Shown here in pieces: positions 18,704 to 27,531 of a DNA stretch of 40,526 nt (the first letter of the stretch is position 1; every line of letters starts with the position of its first letter). Source of the stretch: Gemmatimonadaceae bacterium (GTDB lineage Bacteria; Gemmatimonadota; Gemmatimonadetes; Gemmatimonadales; Gemmatimonadaceae); assembly GCA_014379205.1 (NCBI GenBank), contig JACMME010000192.1:1-40526 (forward strand), read 5' to 3'. Under the pieces are notes generated by a model. That model worked only from the letters and a program-made list of their open reading frames with translations. It was not told where the DNA came from and made no database searches. The position numbers and the translations under genes are program-made.

Positions 18704-19741
18704 TCATCTCGTACTCGGCACCGTGATGCGACCGGCGATAATGTCCAGTTTGAGTTGCTCTACGCGAGCGCGCACGGCATCGGGAATGAGACGTTTGTTA
18801 TGCTCGTCGTAGATGTACCCGACGCCACCCTCAGCCAGGCCGTACGAGTACACCCCGCCCTTGAACGTCCCCTCCTTTACGCGCTTGATCGCATCGTAAG
18901 TCACCGCGTCGACACCTTTCACCATCGAAGTGAGCACGTGACCCGGCGCTTCGCTCTGCTGGTCCGCGTCCACGCCAATTACGAGCTTGCCCAACTGGCG
19001 CGCCGCCTCGAAAACTCCAAGCCCGGTGGAGCCTGACGCATGGAAGATGACATTGACGCCCGATTGATACTGGCTGAGAGCGAGCTCCTTCCCCTTTCCA
19101 GGATTTCGGAACGCTTCCGGAGTGACGCCGGCGTACTGTGCTATGACCGTGCAATCAGGACAGACGTGCTTCACGCCGGCGCGATATCCCGCCTCGAATT
19201 TATGGATGAGCGGGATGTCCATTCCGCCGACGAAGCCCAGTCTCTTGGATCCGCCAGCGAGCACGGCGAGAGCTCCAGCGAGAAAGCTCCCCTCCTCCTC
19301 CCGAAACTTGAGTGCGGCGAGATTCGCGGGTGGCGGAATGATTTTCCCATCATCGCCGACCTGCACGGCATAGTCGACGCCGGCGAACGCGATGCTGGGG
19401 TACTCGGTAGCGAGCTCGCGCAGGTCGTCCGTGAATATGAAGCCGATGCCGGCGACGAGGTCCATGCCCTCAGCCGCGAGCAGCCGCAAGCCCGCCTCTC
19501 GATCGGAGCCCTCTCCGGGTTCAATGAACCGCACGCGCGCGTCCAGCGTCTCTACCGCACGGTCGGCGCCGAGATATGCCCCGTCGTTGAATGACTTGTC
19601 GCCGCGTCCTCCAACGTCGAAAACGATGCCGACGTCAACCGCCTCTCCTTCGGGCTCTTCCGCGGCGCCCGGTGGGCGGACGAAGAGCAGCGTGACGTGA
19701 ATGAAAAGGAGAATGCCAACAAGAATGAGGAGCTTGCGCAT
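18704..19741 (-). CDS. BMP/PnrA-like substrate-binding protein of nucleoside ABC importer
   Basis: 345 residues, family of BmpA, PnrA and TmpC, which bind purine nucleosides outside the inner membrane. The marker block D-K-S-F-N-D-G-A-Y-L-G is near residue 55 and F-V-G-G-M-D-I-P with E-A-G-Y-R-A-G in the middle. The N-terminal hydrophobic segment (about 4-21) has no lipobox Cys, so it is probably anchored by an uncleaved helix or exported by a normal signal peptide. It is first in the operon with the ATPase, two permeases and the MFS gene. The large hexamer palindrome at 19818-19968 lies 77 bp upstream of the start. Confidence 0.9.
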   Translation of the reverse strand: MRKLLILVGILLFIHVTLLFVRPPGAAEEPEGEAVDVGIVFDVGGRGDKSFNDGAYLGADRAVETLDARVRFIEPGEGSDREAGLRLLAAEGMDLVAGIGFIFTDDLRELATEYPSIAFAGVDYAVQVGDDGKIIPPPANLAALKFREEEGSFLAGALAVLAGGSKRLGFVGGMDIPLIHKFEAGYRAGVKHVCPDCTVIAQYAGVTPEAFRNPGKGKELALSQYQSGVNVIFHASGSTGLGVFEAARQLGKLVIGVDADQQSEAPGHVLTSMVKGVDAVTYDAIKRVKEGTFKGGVYSYGLAEGGVGYIYDEHNKRLIPDAVRARVEQLKLDIIAGRITVPSTR

Positions 19742-19817
19742 CGCTGGGAAGAATCACTCAGGGAGGGCAGGGGGGCAAGTACGAGTGAGTGTCGGTTTCG
19801 CGACGCAATATCAGTTG

Positions 19818-19968
19818 CTGATCACTGGTCCCTGAGACTGAGACTGGCACTGGCCACTGCTACTGACACTGAGACTGGCACTCACCCGTATTGAGGGGCG
19901 GGACAGTGACAGTGTCAGTCTCAGTAGCAGTGGCCAGCGTCAGTCTCGGTCGCAGTCTCAGTGATCAG
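19818..19968. repeat. Large hexamer-repeat palindrome between divergent genes
   Basis: The left arm (about 19818-19883) is built of 6-nt steps such as actgag, actgag, actggc, actggc. The right arm (about 19902-19968) is its reverse complement with the same 6-nt period (gtgaca, gtgtca, gtctca, gtagca). The outer ends ctgatcact and agtgatcag pair exactly, and a 17-nt core around gccactgctactg (19853-19865) also pairs. A short spacer containing cccgtattgagggg is at the centre. The same core in the same orientation recurs at 31006-31018 in a second palindrome. The arms could form a cruciform or, in RNA, a stem of about 60 bp. Confidence 0.85.
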
Positions 19969-20113
19969 GAACTTACGACCGCTGCATCGACCTTCATGGG
20001 TGTTGTCCCGCTTGAAATTCACCGGACGGTGCGCGGTTTAGCCGGTGAAGCTCCGAACTCGATATATTGTAGCTACCAGGTCTCACTCACATTCACTTTG
20101 CGGGGTCGGAAAA

Positions 20114-20941
20114 ATGCAACGAACTCGTGCAGCATGGCCCCTTATCGTGCTCGCGGTGACTGCTTGTACTTCGGTTGATTCCACACAGCATTGCGTGCTG
20201 ACACGATACGGCAAGGTTATCGATTCCAAGATGGGAACGGGACTCAACTGGTCTCCGCTGGCGGACGCGACATGCTTTACCATGACGGAAAAGAACTATC
20301 CGTCCACCGCCGAAGTGAACGGACGATCCGGGAAGGAAGTGATCAGCGCTCAGACGCGCGATCCTATCACGGTTGAAGGCGATGTAGCCATAACCTACCG
20401 GTACGATCCCGGAACCATCGTCAAGGTCTTCGAGGAGAAGCGCACCCCGGAGTCGGCCGAAGCCGAGATTGTGAACGCCATCCGGGAGGGTTACCGCAAT
20501 GCTCTTTCGCAGTGGACAATTGCGGAGGTCTTTCAGAACCGGGCTGCTCTCTCCGACAGCGTCCGGTATCACATTCAGCGCAAGATAGGGAATCGCGCTG
20601 TCATCACGAACGTTTTCGTGCGCGACATCAAGGCGCCGGAGGTCATCGAGCAACGCCGCATCTCGGCGGCCGCACAGGCGCAGGTGCTCGACTCAGCGCA
20701 GAAACAGCTTGCAATCGACAGCATGAACGCGCGTGGACGCGTTATGCGCGCGCAGGCGGAGGCGGAAGCCAAACGACTCGAGGCGCAAAGCTATGCGGCA
20801 AACCCGGCGCTTCTGCAATTGGAGATCGCCAAGGCGCAGGCGCAGGGTCTGTCGAACGCGTGCCGTGGTCAGAACGTGCAGGTTTGCGTGATTGGCGGGA
20901 CAACGGCGGACGTCGGCATGCTTTCCCGCCTCCGGCCGTAA
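20114..20941 (+). CDS. SPFH/prohibitin-domain lipoprotein
   Basis: 275 residues. An N-terminal signal, M-Q-R-T-R-A-A-W-P-L then a hydrophobic run, ends in V-T-A-C with lipobox Cys18, followed by an SPFH (prohibitin/stomatin) domain, about 25-190. The coiled-coil rich tail has Q-A-E-A-E-A-K-R-L-E-A-Q and a short Cys pair region (C-R-G-Q-N-V-Q-V-C) near the end. Start ATG 20114 is chosen because it gives a clean lipoprotein signal; the frame is open to 20045. SPFH proteins usually sit in the inner membrane and scaffold proteases or lipid domains; a lipid-anchored, periplasmic version is less common. A small membrane-protein gene follows 36 bp downstream. Confidence 0.85.
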   Translation: MQRTRAAWPLIVLAVTACTSVDSTQHCVLTRYGKVIDSKMGTGLNWSPLADATCFTMTEKNYPSTAEVNGRSGKEVISAQTRDPITVEGDVAITYRYDPGTIVKVFEEKRTPESAEAEIVNAIREGYRNALSQWTIAEVFQNRAALSDSVRYHIQRKIGNRAVITNVFVRDIKAPEVIEQRRISAAAQAQVLDSAQKQLAIDSMNARGRVMRAQAEAEAKRLEAQSYAANPALLQLEIAKAQAQGLSNACRGQNVQVCVIGGTTADVGMLSRLRP

Positions 20942-20977
20942 TTGACTCAGTACCTTATTTCGGATTTGGGCCACTAG

Positions 20978-21202
20978 ATGCCGCTAGGTGTACTTTTTCT
21001 CGCTGGAATCGCGGTATCCGCTGGCGCACTTCTGTCACTGTTTCATCACATCCGCATGCTGCGTGCGCGCTTGACGGAGCTGGAAGCGCAGCAAGCGCAG
21101 ACTCTGGAGCTCGTCTCATCGCTCGTGGTGGATGGGGCGGGCCCCGAGGCAGTGAAGCAAACCCTCAGCGCCCTGCTGAGGCAGCCGCCGCGGATCCCTT
21201 GA
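20978..21202 (+). CDS. Small single-span membrane protein, unknown function
   Basis: 74 residues: one hydrophobic helix (about 3-22), then a basic stretch H-H-I-R-M-L-R-A-R-L and an amphipathic, probably coiled-coil segment E-L-E-A-Q-Q-A-Q-T-L-E. No family recognised. It follows the SPFH gene by 36 bp on the same strand and ends 10 bp before the converging TonB-receptor gene. Helix plus coiled coil next to an SPFH gene suggests a membrane partner, but this is speculation. No clear ribosome-binding site was seen. Confidence 0.6.
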   Translation: MPLGVLFLAGIAVSAGALLSLFHHIRMLRARLTELEAQQAQTLELVSSLVVDGAGPEAVKQTLSALLRQPPRIP

Positions 21203-21212
21203 CGAGCGGCGG

Positions 21213-23645
21213 TCATCGTCCCCAGATCACCCCGACGTTGGCTAACCGTGGCAGCCCCGGCTTGATGCCTTCGGGGCGACGGGACGCAATGTAAGTCGCG
21301 CCCAGGACGTTTTTGACGCTGGCTGTCAGGCTGAGTCTGCTGATTCCGGGAACAGGGAATCGGGCGCTCGCGTCAAAAATGCGATAGGCTGGTATCAAGC
21401 CTACCCGGCCGTTTGCCGACCCGGCGAGTGTCTCGAAATTGTCCGCGAACTGTTCGCTGACGTAGGTCCCATCCACTCGCACTATAGCTCCCCCCGGGTG
21501 CTCGAAGGTTACAGCGCCGCTGCTTCGGTGACGCGGAGCGTATGGCAACCGGTTGCCTTCGATATCGACGGTGTCGCCGCTCGCACCGAGCAGGCGTCGT
21601 GACTTCGAGAATCGCGCGTCCACAAATGTGTAACCAACTGTCGCCGACAGAGAGTACGATTGGTTCAGGAACTTTCCCGCGTCAAACGTGATGCCCGCTT
21701 CCAGGCCTCTGTGGTGAGTCGCCCCCTGGTTGGCGAAGCTACCTTGCACCGTCGCGCCGGAAGAGAGCGACGCCGTGACAATCTGGTTCGAGAAGTCGAG
21801 AAAGAAGGCCGTCGCTTCGATTGAAAGGAACCGGCTGGGGCTAAGCCGAGTTCCGAGCTCATAGTTCCAGCTTCGCTCGGCGTCCAGGTCGAGCGACACC
21901 GGGTCGGGGACATGTTCGTCTGCCGTAAGGGTGTGATTCCCGTATACGAGCGCATCCTTGGTCCGGGGAGGAGCGAACCCGCGATGCACCCCCGCGAACA
22001 CCGACGCAGACGCGCTCGGCGTCCAGGCCGCGCCCAGCCCCGGAATCACCTCGCTTACCGCGTCTCTGCTCCGAATGTCAACATCCTCGGGGAGCCGGGT
22101 CGTCGTAACTCCATCGCTCCGGGCCACGCGCATTCGAAGGATATTGCGGTCGAACTCGAAACGCTCGAAGCGCAATCCAGGGGTGAAGTGCAAGGCCGGC
22201 GTGACGAAGAACCGATTTTGCACGAACGCCGCGAGTGCGCGCCCAGTGCGTACTTCGTCGTCCCTCACTTCGGTTGGCGGGCTGTTGGCCGGTCCGTTTA
22301 TGTGCTTGTCCCGAGCGCGCTCATAGTGCAGGCGAACTCCAGCATCGACGTCGCTCCGCACCCCGCCGACACTCCAGCTGGAGTGCAGTCGAGGCTCCAG
22401 CCCCACGACGTCAAAAGACCGGTTCCTGCTTCCGGCAGTGCTTCCGAACTCGTAGTTATTCCCGCTCCGTGAGTAAGCGTAGTCGCGTCTGCTCCAGTTC
22501 CGCGTCGTCTCGTAGCCGTACAAGCTCGTCCGAAGAAGGGTTGTGGATCCTATTCCGACCTCATGCGAGGCTGTTACAGCTACGCGACGGAGGTCGAGGC
22601 GATCGGCCGGCGCAGGATGCACGTAAGGCGAGGCGCGAAAGATCGAGTCCGTGAGCCCGACGTAAGTGGCGTTGGACTCCTCATCATACACGCTGAGCTT
22701 GACGCCAAGATTCCCCATCCCTGTTCGGAAGCCAACCTTTCCGGTGGCATCGGTAACACGAAAGCGAAGTCCATTCAGGTCGTTCGCGCGCCTCTGAAAC
22801 GCGCCGACGGAGCCGCGCACCGCCCCCCACGTGCCGCCATAGCCGGCCTTGAGGAGCCTGGAGTCACCCGTGCCCGCTTGAGCCTGAAGCATCCCCGACG
22901 GCGCAGCGGGGGCGTCGGCGGTCACGTAGTTCACGACACCGCCTACCGTTTGAGGACCGAAGAGGATCGAGCCGCTCCCCTTGATTACCTCAACACGTTC
23001 CATGCGGTCGATTGGCGGCGAGTAGTACATTTCCGGCTCGCCGTAGGGTGCCAACGCTACAGGTACGCCGTCCTCGAGCACGAGCACCGTGCGGCTGCGG
23101 TCGGGATCCAGGCCGCGAATTCCAATGTTGGCGCGGAGCCCGGCTCCTTCCTCCTCCTGAACGTGCACGCCCAGCACCGTACGCAGTGCCTCGTTGGCAG
23201 AAAGCGGCTGTTGGGCCGACAATGTCCTGGGTGTGATGATGGACGCGGCGCCAGGCAGCCGCGCGAGAGCATCCGCCGCGCTGCCGATAACCTCGACGCG
23301 CGCCAGGGTTACAACAGCTGGCATGAGGACAAAGTTGACCGTCACTATCTCGCCTTTCCTCACAGTAACAATCACTCGGCTGGGGGCTTTCCCATGCTGC
23401 CGAGCCTCGACTTCGCGGCGGCCATTTGGCACACCCTCAATGCGAAAGCCGCCGGCCGAGTCGGTAATGGCGCCTTGACGAGTTCCTGTTACGAAGACAG
23501 CTGCTCCGCTGAGGCGCCTCGTGGTATCGCCAGCGAACACCCTGCCCTCGACGCTGCCCGTAGGAGGGGCTTCCTGTGCGCCCACACCGGGTGCGGCGAC
23601 GATCAGCAACGGAAGGAAAAGGCGATAAGCGCGCATGCAGGTCAT
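21213..23645 (-). CDS. TonB-dependent outer-membrane receptor (FecA-like)
   Basis: 810 residues. Signal peptide about 1-23 (ending G-V-G-A-Q); a carboxypeptidase-regulatory-like domain about 30-112; plug domain about 120-245 with I-R-G-L-D-P-D-R-S-R and E-V-I-K-G-S-G-S-I-L-F-G-P-Q; and a beta-barrel to the C-terminus. The plug resembles the FecA/ferric-siderophore group. A 19-bp perfect palindrome matching the Fur box sits just behind the promoter -10, which argues for uptake of an iron complex under Fur repression. It could deliver iron to an importer such as the one at 2.4-6.4 kb, which is not adjacent. Confidence 0.92.
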   Translation of the reverse strand: MTCMRAYRLFLPLLIVAAPGVGAQEAPPTGSVEGRVFAGDTTRRLSGAAVFVTGTRQGAITDSAGGFRIEGVPNGRREVEARQHGKAPSRVIVTVRKGEIVTVNFVLMPAVVTLARVEVIGSAADALARLPGAASIITPRTLSAQQPLSANEALRTVLGVHVQEEEGAGLRANIGIRGLDPDRSRTVLVLEDGVPVALAPYGEPEMYYSPPIDRMERVEVIKGSGSILFGPQTVGGVVNYVTADAPAAPSGMLQAQAGTGDSRLLKAGYGGTWGAVRGSVGAFQRRANDLNGLRFRVTDATGKVGFRTGMGNLGVKLSVYDEESNATYVGLTDSIFRASPYVHPAPADRLDLRRVAVTASHEVGIGSTTLLRTSLYGYETTRNWSRRDYAYSRSGNNYEFGSTAGSRNRSFDVVGLEPRLHSSWSVGGVRSDVDAGVRLHYERARDKHINGPANSPPTEVRDDEVRTGRALAAFVQNRFFVTPALHFTPGLRFERFEFDRNILRMRVARSDGVTTTRLPEDVDIRSRDAVSEVIPGLGAAWTPSASASVFAGVHRGFAPPRTKDALVYGNHTLTADEHVPDPVSLDLDAERSWNYELGTRLSPSRFLSIEATAFFLDFSNQIVTASLSSGATVQGSFANQGATHHRGLEAGITFDAGKFLNQSYSLSATVGYTFVDARFSKSRRLLGASGDTVDIEGNRLPYAPRHRSSGAVTFEHPGGAIVRVDGTYVSEQFADNFETLAGSANGRVGLIPAYRIFDASARFPVPGISRLSLTASVKNVLGATYIASRRPEGIKPGLPRLANVGVIWGR

Positions 23646-23720
23646 GTGAGTTCCATCAGGGGGAAAGCCAGGGAATAGATCCCGAGTCGGTGTGGCTGAA
23701 CGCCTTCTCGCGCAATGCTA

Positions 23721-23739
23721 GTTGAGAATGATTCTCAAC
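23721..23739. promoter_or_regulatory. Fur box, perfect 19-bp palindrome
   Basis: gttgagaat-g-attctcaac is a 9-1-9 perfect inverted repeat containing GAGAATGATTCTC, close to the consensus bound by Fur. It lies 76 bp upstream of the TonB receptor start, immediately downstream of a -10 element on the same strand and over the expected transcription start, the standard position for Fe(II)-Fur repression. It is also 152 bp before nadB on the other strand; an effect there is possible but unsupported. Confidence 0.85.
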
Positions 23740-23743
23740 TGCC

Positions 23744-23772
23744 ATTGTAACGTTGTCGCGAAATTCCGTCAA
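23744..23772 (-). promoter_or_regulatory. Sigma-70-type promoter of the TonB receptor gene
   Basis: On the minus strand TTGACG (23772-23767) and TACAAT (23749-23744) are separated by exactly 17 bp. The start of transcription would fall near 23737, inside the Fur box, leaving a leader of about 90 nt before the receptor gene. Confidence 0.65.
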
Positions 23773-23890
23773 GCACCACCTGCACTCTCAGTCTTACGCG
23801 CGCCTGAAAACCCCAACGCCAGACATACGTGCTCGCCGCCGCTCGCTCTCTCCCTTGATTCTCACCACACCGCGGCTTGATTCCACGGCA

Positions 23891-25465
23891 ATGATAGATC
23901 GAATCCGCACGCGCTTCCTCGTCATTGGTAGCGGCGTAGCCGGCCTGCACACGGCGTGGCGTGCCGCCGAGCATAGCGATGTCATCATGATGACCAAGCG
24001 ATCGCTTTTCGACAGTGCAACTGCGTATGCGCAAGGCGGAATTGCGGCTGCACTCGGCGCGGGAGACTCGCCGGAACTGCACCGGCGGGACACACTGGCC
24101 GCGGGCGCTGCGCTGTGTGACGCCGAAGCGGTCGAGGTGCTGGTGAAGGAAGGGCCGGCTCGTGTGCGAGAGCTGCACGCAGCTGGCGCTGACTTCGACC
24201 TGGAGCCCAGCGGAGACTTCAAGCTCGGACGCGAGGCTGCCCATTCCCAGAACCGTATCGTTCATGCGCATGGCGACCAGACCGGTGCTGAAGTCGCCCG
24301 AACGCTCATTGAGCGTGTGCGCGGGAGTGCTCGTGTGCGCGTGCTGGAGCTGGCTCGCGCGCTGGACCTCATCGTCGTGGGAGGCATCTGCTGCGGTGCG
24401 CGCGTAAGTGTCGCGGGCCGAGCGACGGAAATCATCGCCGACGCAACCGTTCTCGCTACCGGCGGATGTGGTCAGGTTTTCCGATATACCACGAATCCTG
24501 ATGTCGCTACGGGGGATGGGTTCGCAATCGCGCACCGCGCAGGCGCCAGACTCGCTGACATGGAGTTCGTGCAGTTTCACCCAACCGCGCTCGAAACACC
24601 GGAAAATCCCCTTGCTCTCATATCGGAGGCGGTGCGCGGCGAAGGCGCCAGGCTGTTTAATGACGCCGGCGAACAGTTCATGCTGAAACGGCATCGCCTT
24701 GCGGAGCTCGCGCCACGCGATGTCGTGGCTCGCGAGGTATTCAGGGAGCGCCGGCCTGGACGAACGGTCGCTGTACGCCGCAGCGCGGCCGATCTCGCTC
24801 GAACGGGCGAACGCCCGATTGAGCGGGTCGTGACCCTGGATGCGACGCACCTCGGCGCCGACTTCGCCAGCCACTTTCCTGGAATCTTCGCCATATGCAT
24901 GGCGCGCGGAATCGATCCCCGAACCGATCCGATCCCCGTCACTCCCGCGGCGCATTACATGATGGGTGGCGTGGTGAGTGACCTCACCGGCCGCTCCACG
25001 ATGCCGCGCCTGTACGCATGTGGCGAGGTCTCGAATACGGGCGTACACGGAGCGAATCGGCTAGCGTCGAATTCCCTGCTTGAGGGTCTCGTTTTCGCCG
25101 AACGGGTCGCACGTGACCTGACCGACACGCCTCCCCTGGCCACTGAGCCCGCGGAGTCAGCGTGGAGTGTGCCGGTCCTTCGGGACCGCGGTGCCGCCCA
25201 GGTCGCGGCGAACGAAATCCGCGATGCAATGTGGGAGCACGCCGGAATAGCGCGCACCGCGAAGGGGCTTCGCGCCTGTCTCACGATCCTGGATGACATT
25301 CAGAGCCGGCTCCCCGAGGGCGCCACAGAAGAGGCCAATATGGTCGAAACCGCGCGCCTTATCGCCGAGGCCGCGCTCATGCGCAAGGAATCTCGTGGCG
25401 GTCACTTCCGCTCGGATCATCCAACCACCAAGCGGATCTGGGAAGGGAAGAGAATTGTGTGGTGA
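23891..25465 (+). CDS. nadB: L-aspartate oxidase NadB
   Basis: 524 residues. It oxidises L-aspartate to iminoaspartate with FAD, the first step of de novo NAD synthesis. The FAD-binding V-I-G-S-G-V-A-G-L is at the N-terminus; A-T-G-G-C-G-Q, M-E-F-V-Q-F-H-P-T and G-E-V-S-N-T-G-V-H-G-A-N-R-L-A-S-N-S are the fumarate reductase/NadB family blocks. The frame is open upstream to 23753, but ATG 23891 gives the normal family N-terminus. nadA and nadC follow on the same strand, separated from nadB by an inverted heptamer repeat. Confidence 0.95.
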   Translation: MIDRIRTRFLVIGSGVAGLHTAWRAAEHSDVIMMTKRSLFDSATAYAQGGIAAALGAGDSPELHRRDTLAAGAALCDAEAVEVLVKEGPARVRELHAAGADFDLEPSGDFKLGREAAHSQNRIVHAHGDQTGAEVARTLIERVRGSARVRVLELARALDLIVVGGICCGARVSVAGRATEIIADATVLATGGCGQVFRYTTNPDVATGDGFAIAHRAGARLADMEFVQFHPTALETPENPLALISEAVRGEGARLFNDAGEQFMLKRHRLAELAPRDVVAREVFRERRPGRTVAVRRSAADLARTGERPIERVVTLDATHLGADFASHFPGIFAICMARGIDPRTDPIPVTPAAHYMMGGVVSDLTGRSTMPRLYACGEVSNTGVHGANRLASNSLLEGLVFAERVARDLTDTPPLATEPAESAWSVPVLRDRGAAQVAANEIRDAMWEHAGIARTAKGLRACLTILDDIQSRLPEGATEEANMVETARLIAEAALMRKESRGGHFRSDHPTTKRIWEGKRIVW

Positions 25466-25471
25466 GAAAAT

Positions 25472-25558
25472 GATTGCGGATTGCGGACTGCGGATTAAAA
25501 CTATTTTCCACTGCGTCTTCGCAGTTCGCAGTTCGTCCGCAATCCGTAATCCGCAATC
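25472..25558. repeat. Inverted ATTGCGG heptamer arms between nadB and nadA
   Basis: The left arm 25472-25494 (gattgcgg, attgcgg, actgcgg) pairs with the right arm 25536-25558 (tccgcaa, tccgtaa, tccgcaa) at 21 of 23 positions. The 41-nt loop holds three gttcgca-type heptads (cttcgca, gttcgca, gttcgtc). These two unit types also form both layers of the element at 39250-39461, so this looks like the same element with one inner arm missing. It starts seven bases after the nadB stop. Confidence 0.85.
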
Positions 25559-25595
25559 AATCGTCCTATCTTTCTTCCCACCCGAACTCTGAAAC

Positions 25596-26597
25596 GTGAT
25601 CGCCAACACCGCTGACCTCCAGGCAGAGATCAAGGTCCTCGCTCGCGAGCGGAACGCTGTCATACTCGCGCACAATTACGAGCGCCCGGAAGTCCAGGAT
25701 GTCGCGGACTTCGTGGGCGACTCGCTCGGCCTCTCGCGTGAGGCCGCAAGGACTAGCGCTGACATTATCGTTTTCTGTGGCGTGCACTTCATGGCCGAGA
25801 CCGCGGCGATCCTGTCTCCGTCCAAGGACGTGCTGCTGCCCGACATGGCGGCCGGCTGCTCGCTCGCGGCCACGATTGATGCGATTCAATTGCGAGAGTG
25901 GAAAGACGAGTATCCGGATGCGCTTGTCGTCTCGTACGTAAACACCAGCGCCGCCATCAAGGCAGAAAGCGATTATTGCTGCACCTCGGGAAACGCGGTG
26001 GAGATCGTCAACTCCATCCCCGCCGACAGGGAAATACTCTTTCTTCCCGACATGTTTCTCGGCGCTCACGTGCGGCGCATGACGGGTCGAACCAACATGC
26101 ACGTCTGGATGGGAGAGTGTCACGTGCACGCCGGAATCAGTCCGGAGCACGTCAAACTGCAGCGCTCGCTCCACCCTGATGCGGAGTTCCTCATTCATCC
26201 GGAATGCGGCTGTTCGACCAGCGTACTCGAGGCGATGTCCGCCGGTGACGTCGACCCTGACGGCGCTCACATACTTTCGACTGAAGGAATGATCAAGCGT
26301 CCGGCAATATCGGGTGCTGACGAGTTCATCATAGCCACCGAAGTGGGGATACTTCACCGGCTGAGGAAGGAGAATCCGGGAAAGACCTTTTATGCAGCCA
26401 ACGACCGGGCGTCGTGCGCTTACATGAAGGTGACGACCCTGCCGAAGGTGTTACGGTCACTGGAGAGGCTGCAGTACCGGATTACCGTTCCGAAGGACAT
26501 AGCCTCACGCGCAAGGCTGGCAATCGAGCGCATGGTCTCGATTGGCGGGACGTCACCCGCTCCTCTCCTGCCGGGCGAACTGGACCCAGGCGAGTGA
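25596..26597 (+). CDS. nadA: Quinolinate synthase NadA
   Basis: 333 residues. It condenses iminoaspartate and dihydroxyacetone phosphate to quinolinate using a [4Fe-4S] cluster. N-terminal L-A-H-N-Y-E-R-P-E-V-Q-D is the family signature. Probable cluster ligands are Cys88 (A-A-G-C-S-L-A), Cys175 (W-M-G-E-C-H-V-H) and Cys274 (R-A-S-C-A-Y-M-K). Extra cysteines occur at 128-129 and in H-P-E-C-G-C (204, 206). The start is GTG 25596, without a good ribosome-binding site. The stop overlaps the GTG start of nadC. Confidence 0.95.
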   Translation: MIANTADLQAEIKVLARERNAVILAHNYERPEVQDVADFVGDSLGLSREAARTSADIIVFCGVHFMAETAAILSPSKDVLLPDMAAGCSLAATIDAIQLREWKDEYPDALVVSYVNTSAAIKAESDYCCTSGNAVEIVNSIPADREILFLPDMFLGAHVRRMTGRTNMHVWMGECHVHAGISPEHVKLQRSLHPDAEFLIHPECGCSTSVLEAMSAGDVDPDGAHILSTEGMIKRPAISGADEFIIATEVGILHRLRKENPGKTFYAANDRASCAYMKVTTLPKVLRSLERLQYRITVPKDIASRARLAIERMVSIGGTSPAPLLPGELDPGE

Positions 26598-27529
26598 ATC
26601 AGCAACCTCGCACTGTCAGCCGTGTGCGGAAGGTGACGCCGGCCGATCCGGGCCCGGTTTCGGGTAACGAGCAGCTGGCCTTCCCATTCGATAGCCGCCA
26701 ACTCACAGCACACGTGAAGCAGGCACTCACCGAGGACGGCGCATTCAACGACATCACGACGATCGCCACAGTACTCTCAAACCGAAGGGCGCGCGCGACC
26801 CTTGTCGCTCGGGCGCCCGGCGCGATAGCCGGTGTGCCGTTCGCGCTGGCTGCGTTCAGGCTGCTCGATTCCAAGGTCGTCATTCGTGTCGACGCTGACG
26901 ACGGAGCCCGCGTTGCCGGCGAGTCATCGGTGTTGTTTGTATCTGGTCACGCCCGCGCGATGCTGTCAGCGGAACGCGTGGCGCTGAACTATCTCCAACG
27001 GCTGTCAGGAATCGCGAGTCTTACGGCGCAGTATGTGGATGCCGTGCGCGGTACGCGCGCCCGCATCCTCGACACGCGGAAAACCATACCTGGGATGAGA
27101 TCGCTCGAGAAGTACGCCGTGCGCGCAGGGGGCGGAATGAATCACAGGATGGATCTGTCTGACGCGGTCCTTATCAAGGACAATCATCTTGCTTCGGTTG
27201 GCGGCGATGTCGCGCTGGCCGTGCGACGGGCCAGGAAATTGGCGGCCGAAGGTACAAGCATCGAAGTCGAGTGCGACCGTGAAGAACAGGTTCGGGCCGC
27301 CCTCGACGCCGGGGCCGACATACTGCTCCTGGATAACATGAGCCTTGAACAGCTTGGGCGCTGTGCTGCGATGGCCGCCGGACGCGCGCTCACCGAAGCG
27401 TCGGGGGGGATCTCACTGCAAACCGTTCGAGATGTGGCGGAAACCGGCGTCGACTGGATTTCCATCGGGGCCCTAACGCACTCGGCTCCCGCGCTCGACC
27501 TTGCGCTCGACTTCGAGTCACTCGCCTGA
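26594..27529 (+). CDS. nadC: Nicotinate-nucleotide pyrophosphorylase NadC
   Basis: 311 residues from GTG 26594, which overlaps the nadA stop (GTGA). The frame is open to 26414, but that part overlaps nadA out of frame. NadC converts quinolinate and PRPP to nicotinate mononucleotide. Motifs: T-E-D-G-A-F-N-D-I-T-T, D-T-R-K-T-I-P-G-M-R, A-G-G-G-M-N-H-R, I-K-D-N-H and L-L-L-D-N-M. About 30 residues before the catalytic domain are poorly conserved-looking and may mean a slightly later start. A small zinc-ribbon gene begins 2 bp after its stop. Confidence 0.95.
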   Translation: MNQQPRTVSRVRKVTPADPGPVSGNEQLAFPFDSRQLTAHVKQALTEDGAFNDITTIATVLSNRRARATLVARAPGAIAGVPFALAAFRLLDSKVVIRVDADDGARVAGESSVLFVSGHARAMLSAERVALNYLQRLSGIASLTAQYVDAVRGTRARILDTRKTIPGMRSLEKYAVRAGGGMNHRMDLSDAVLIKDNHLASVGGDVALAVRRARKLAAEGTSIEVECDREEQVRAALDAGADILLLDNMSLEQLGRCAAMAAGRALTEASGGISLQTVRDVAETGVDWISIGALTHSAPALDLALDFESLA

Positions 27530-27531
27530 GC

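Noticed and set aside
23753..23890. Longer N-terminus for nadB
   Set aside because: The 46 extra residues do not resemble the family and precede the FAD-binding strand that should be near the start.
23735..25048. A 437-codon minus-strand frame opposite nadB
   Set aside because: It has no recognisable domain, and nadB on the other strand is unambiguous.
26414..26593. Longer N-terminus for nadC
   Set aside because: These codons overlap nadA out of frame; GTG 26594 overlapping the nadA stop gives the normal protein.
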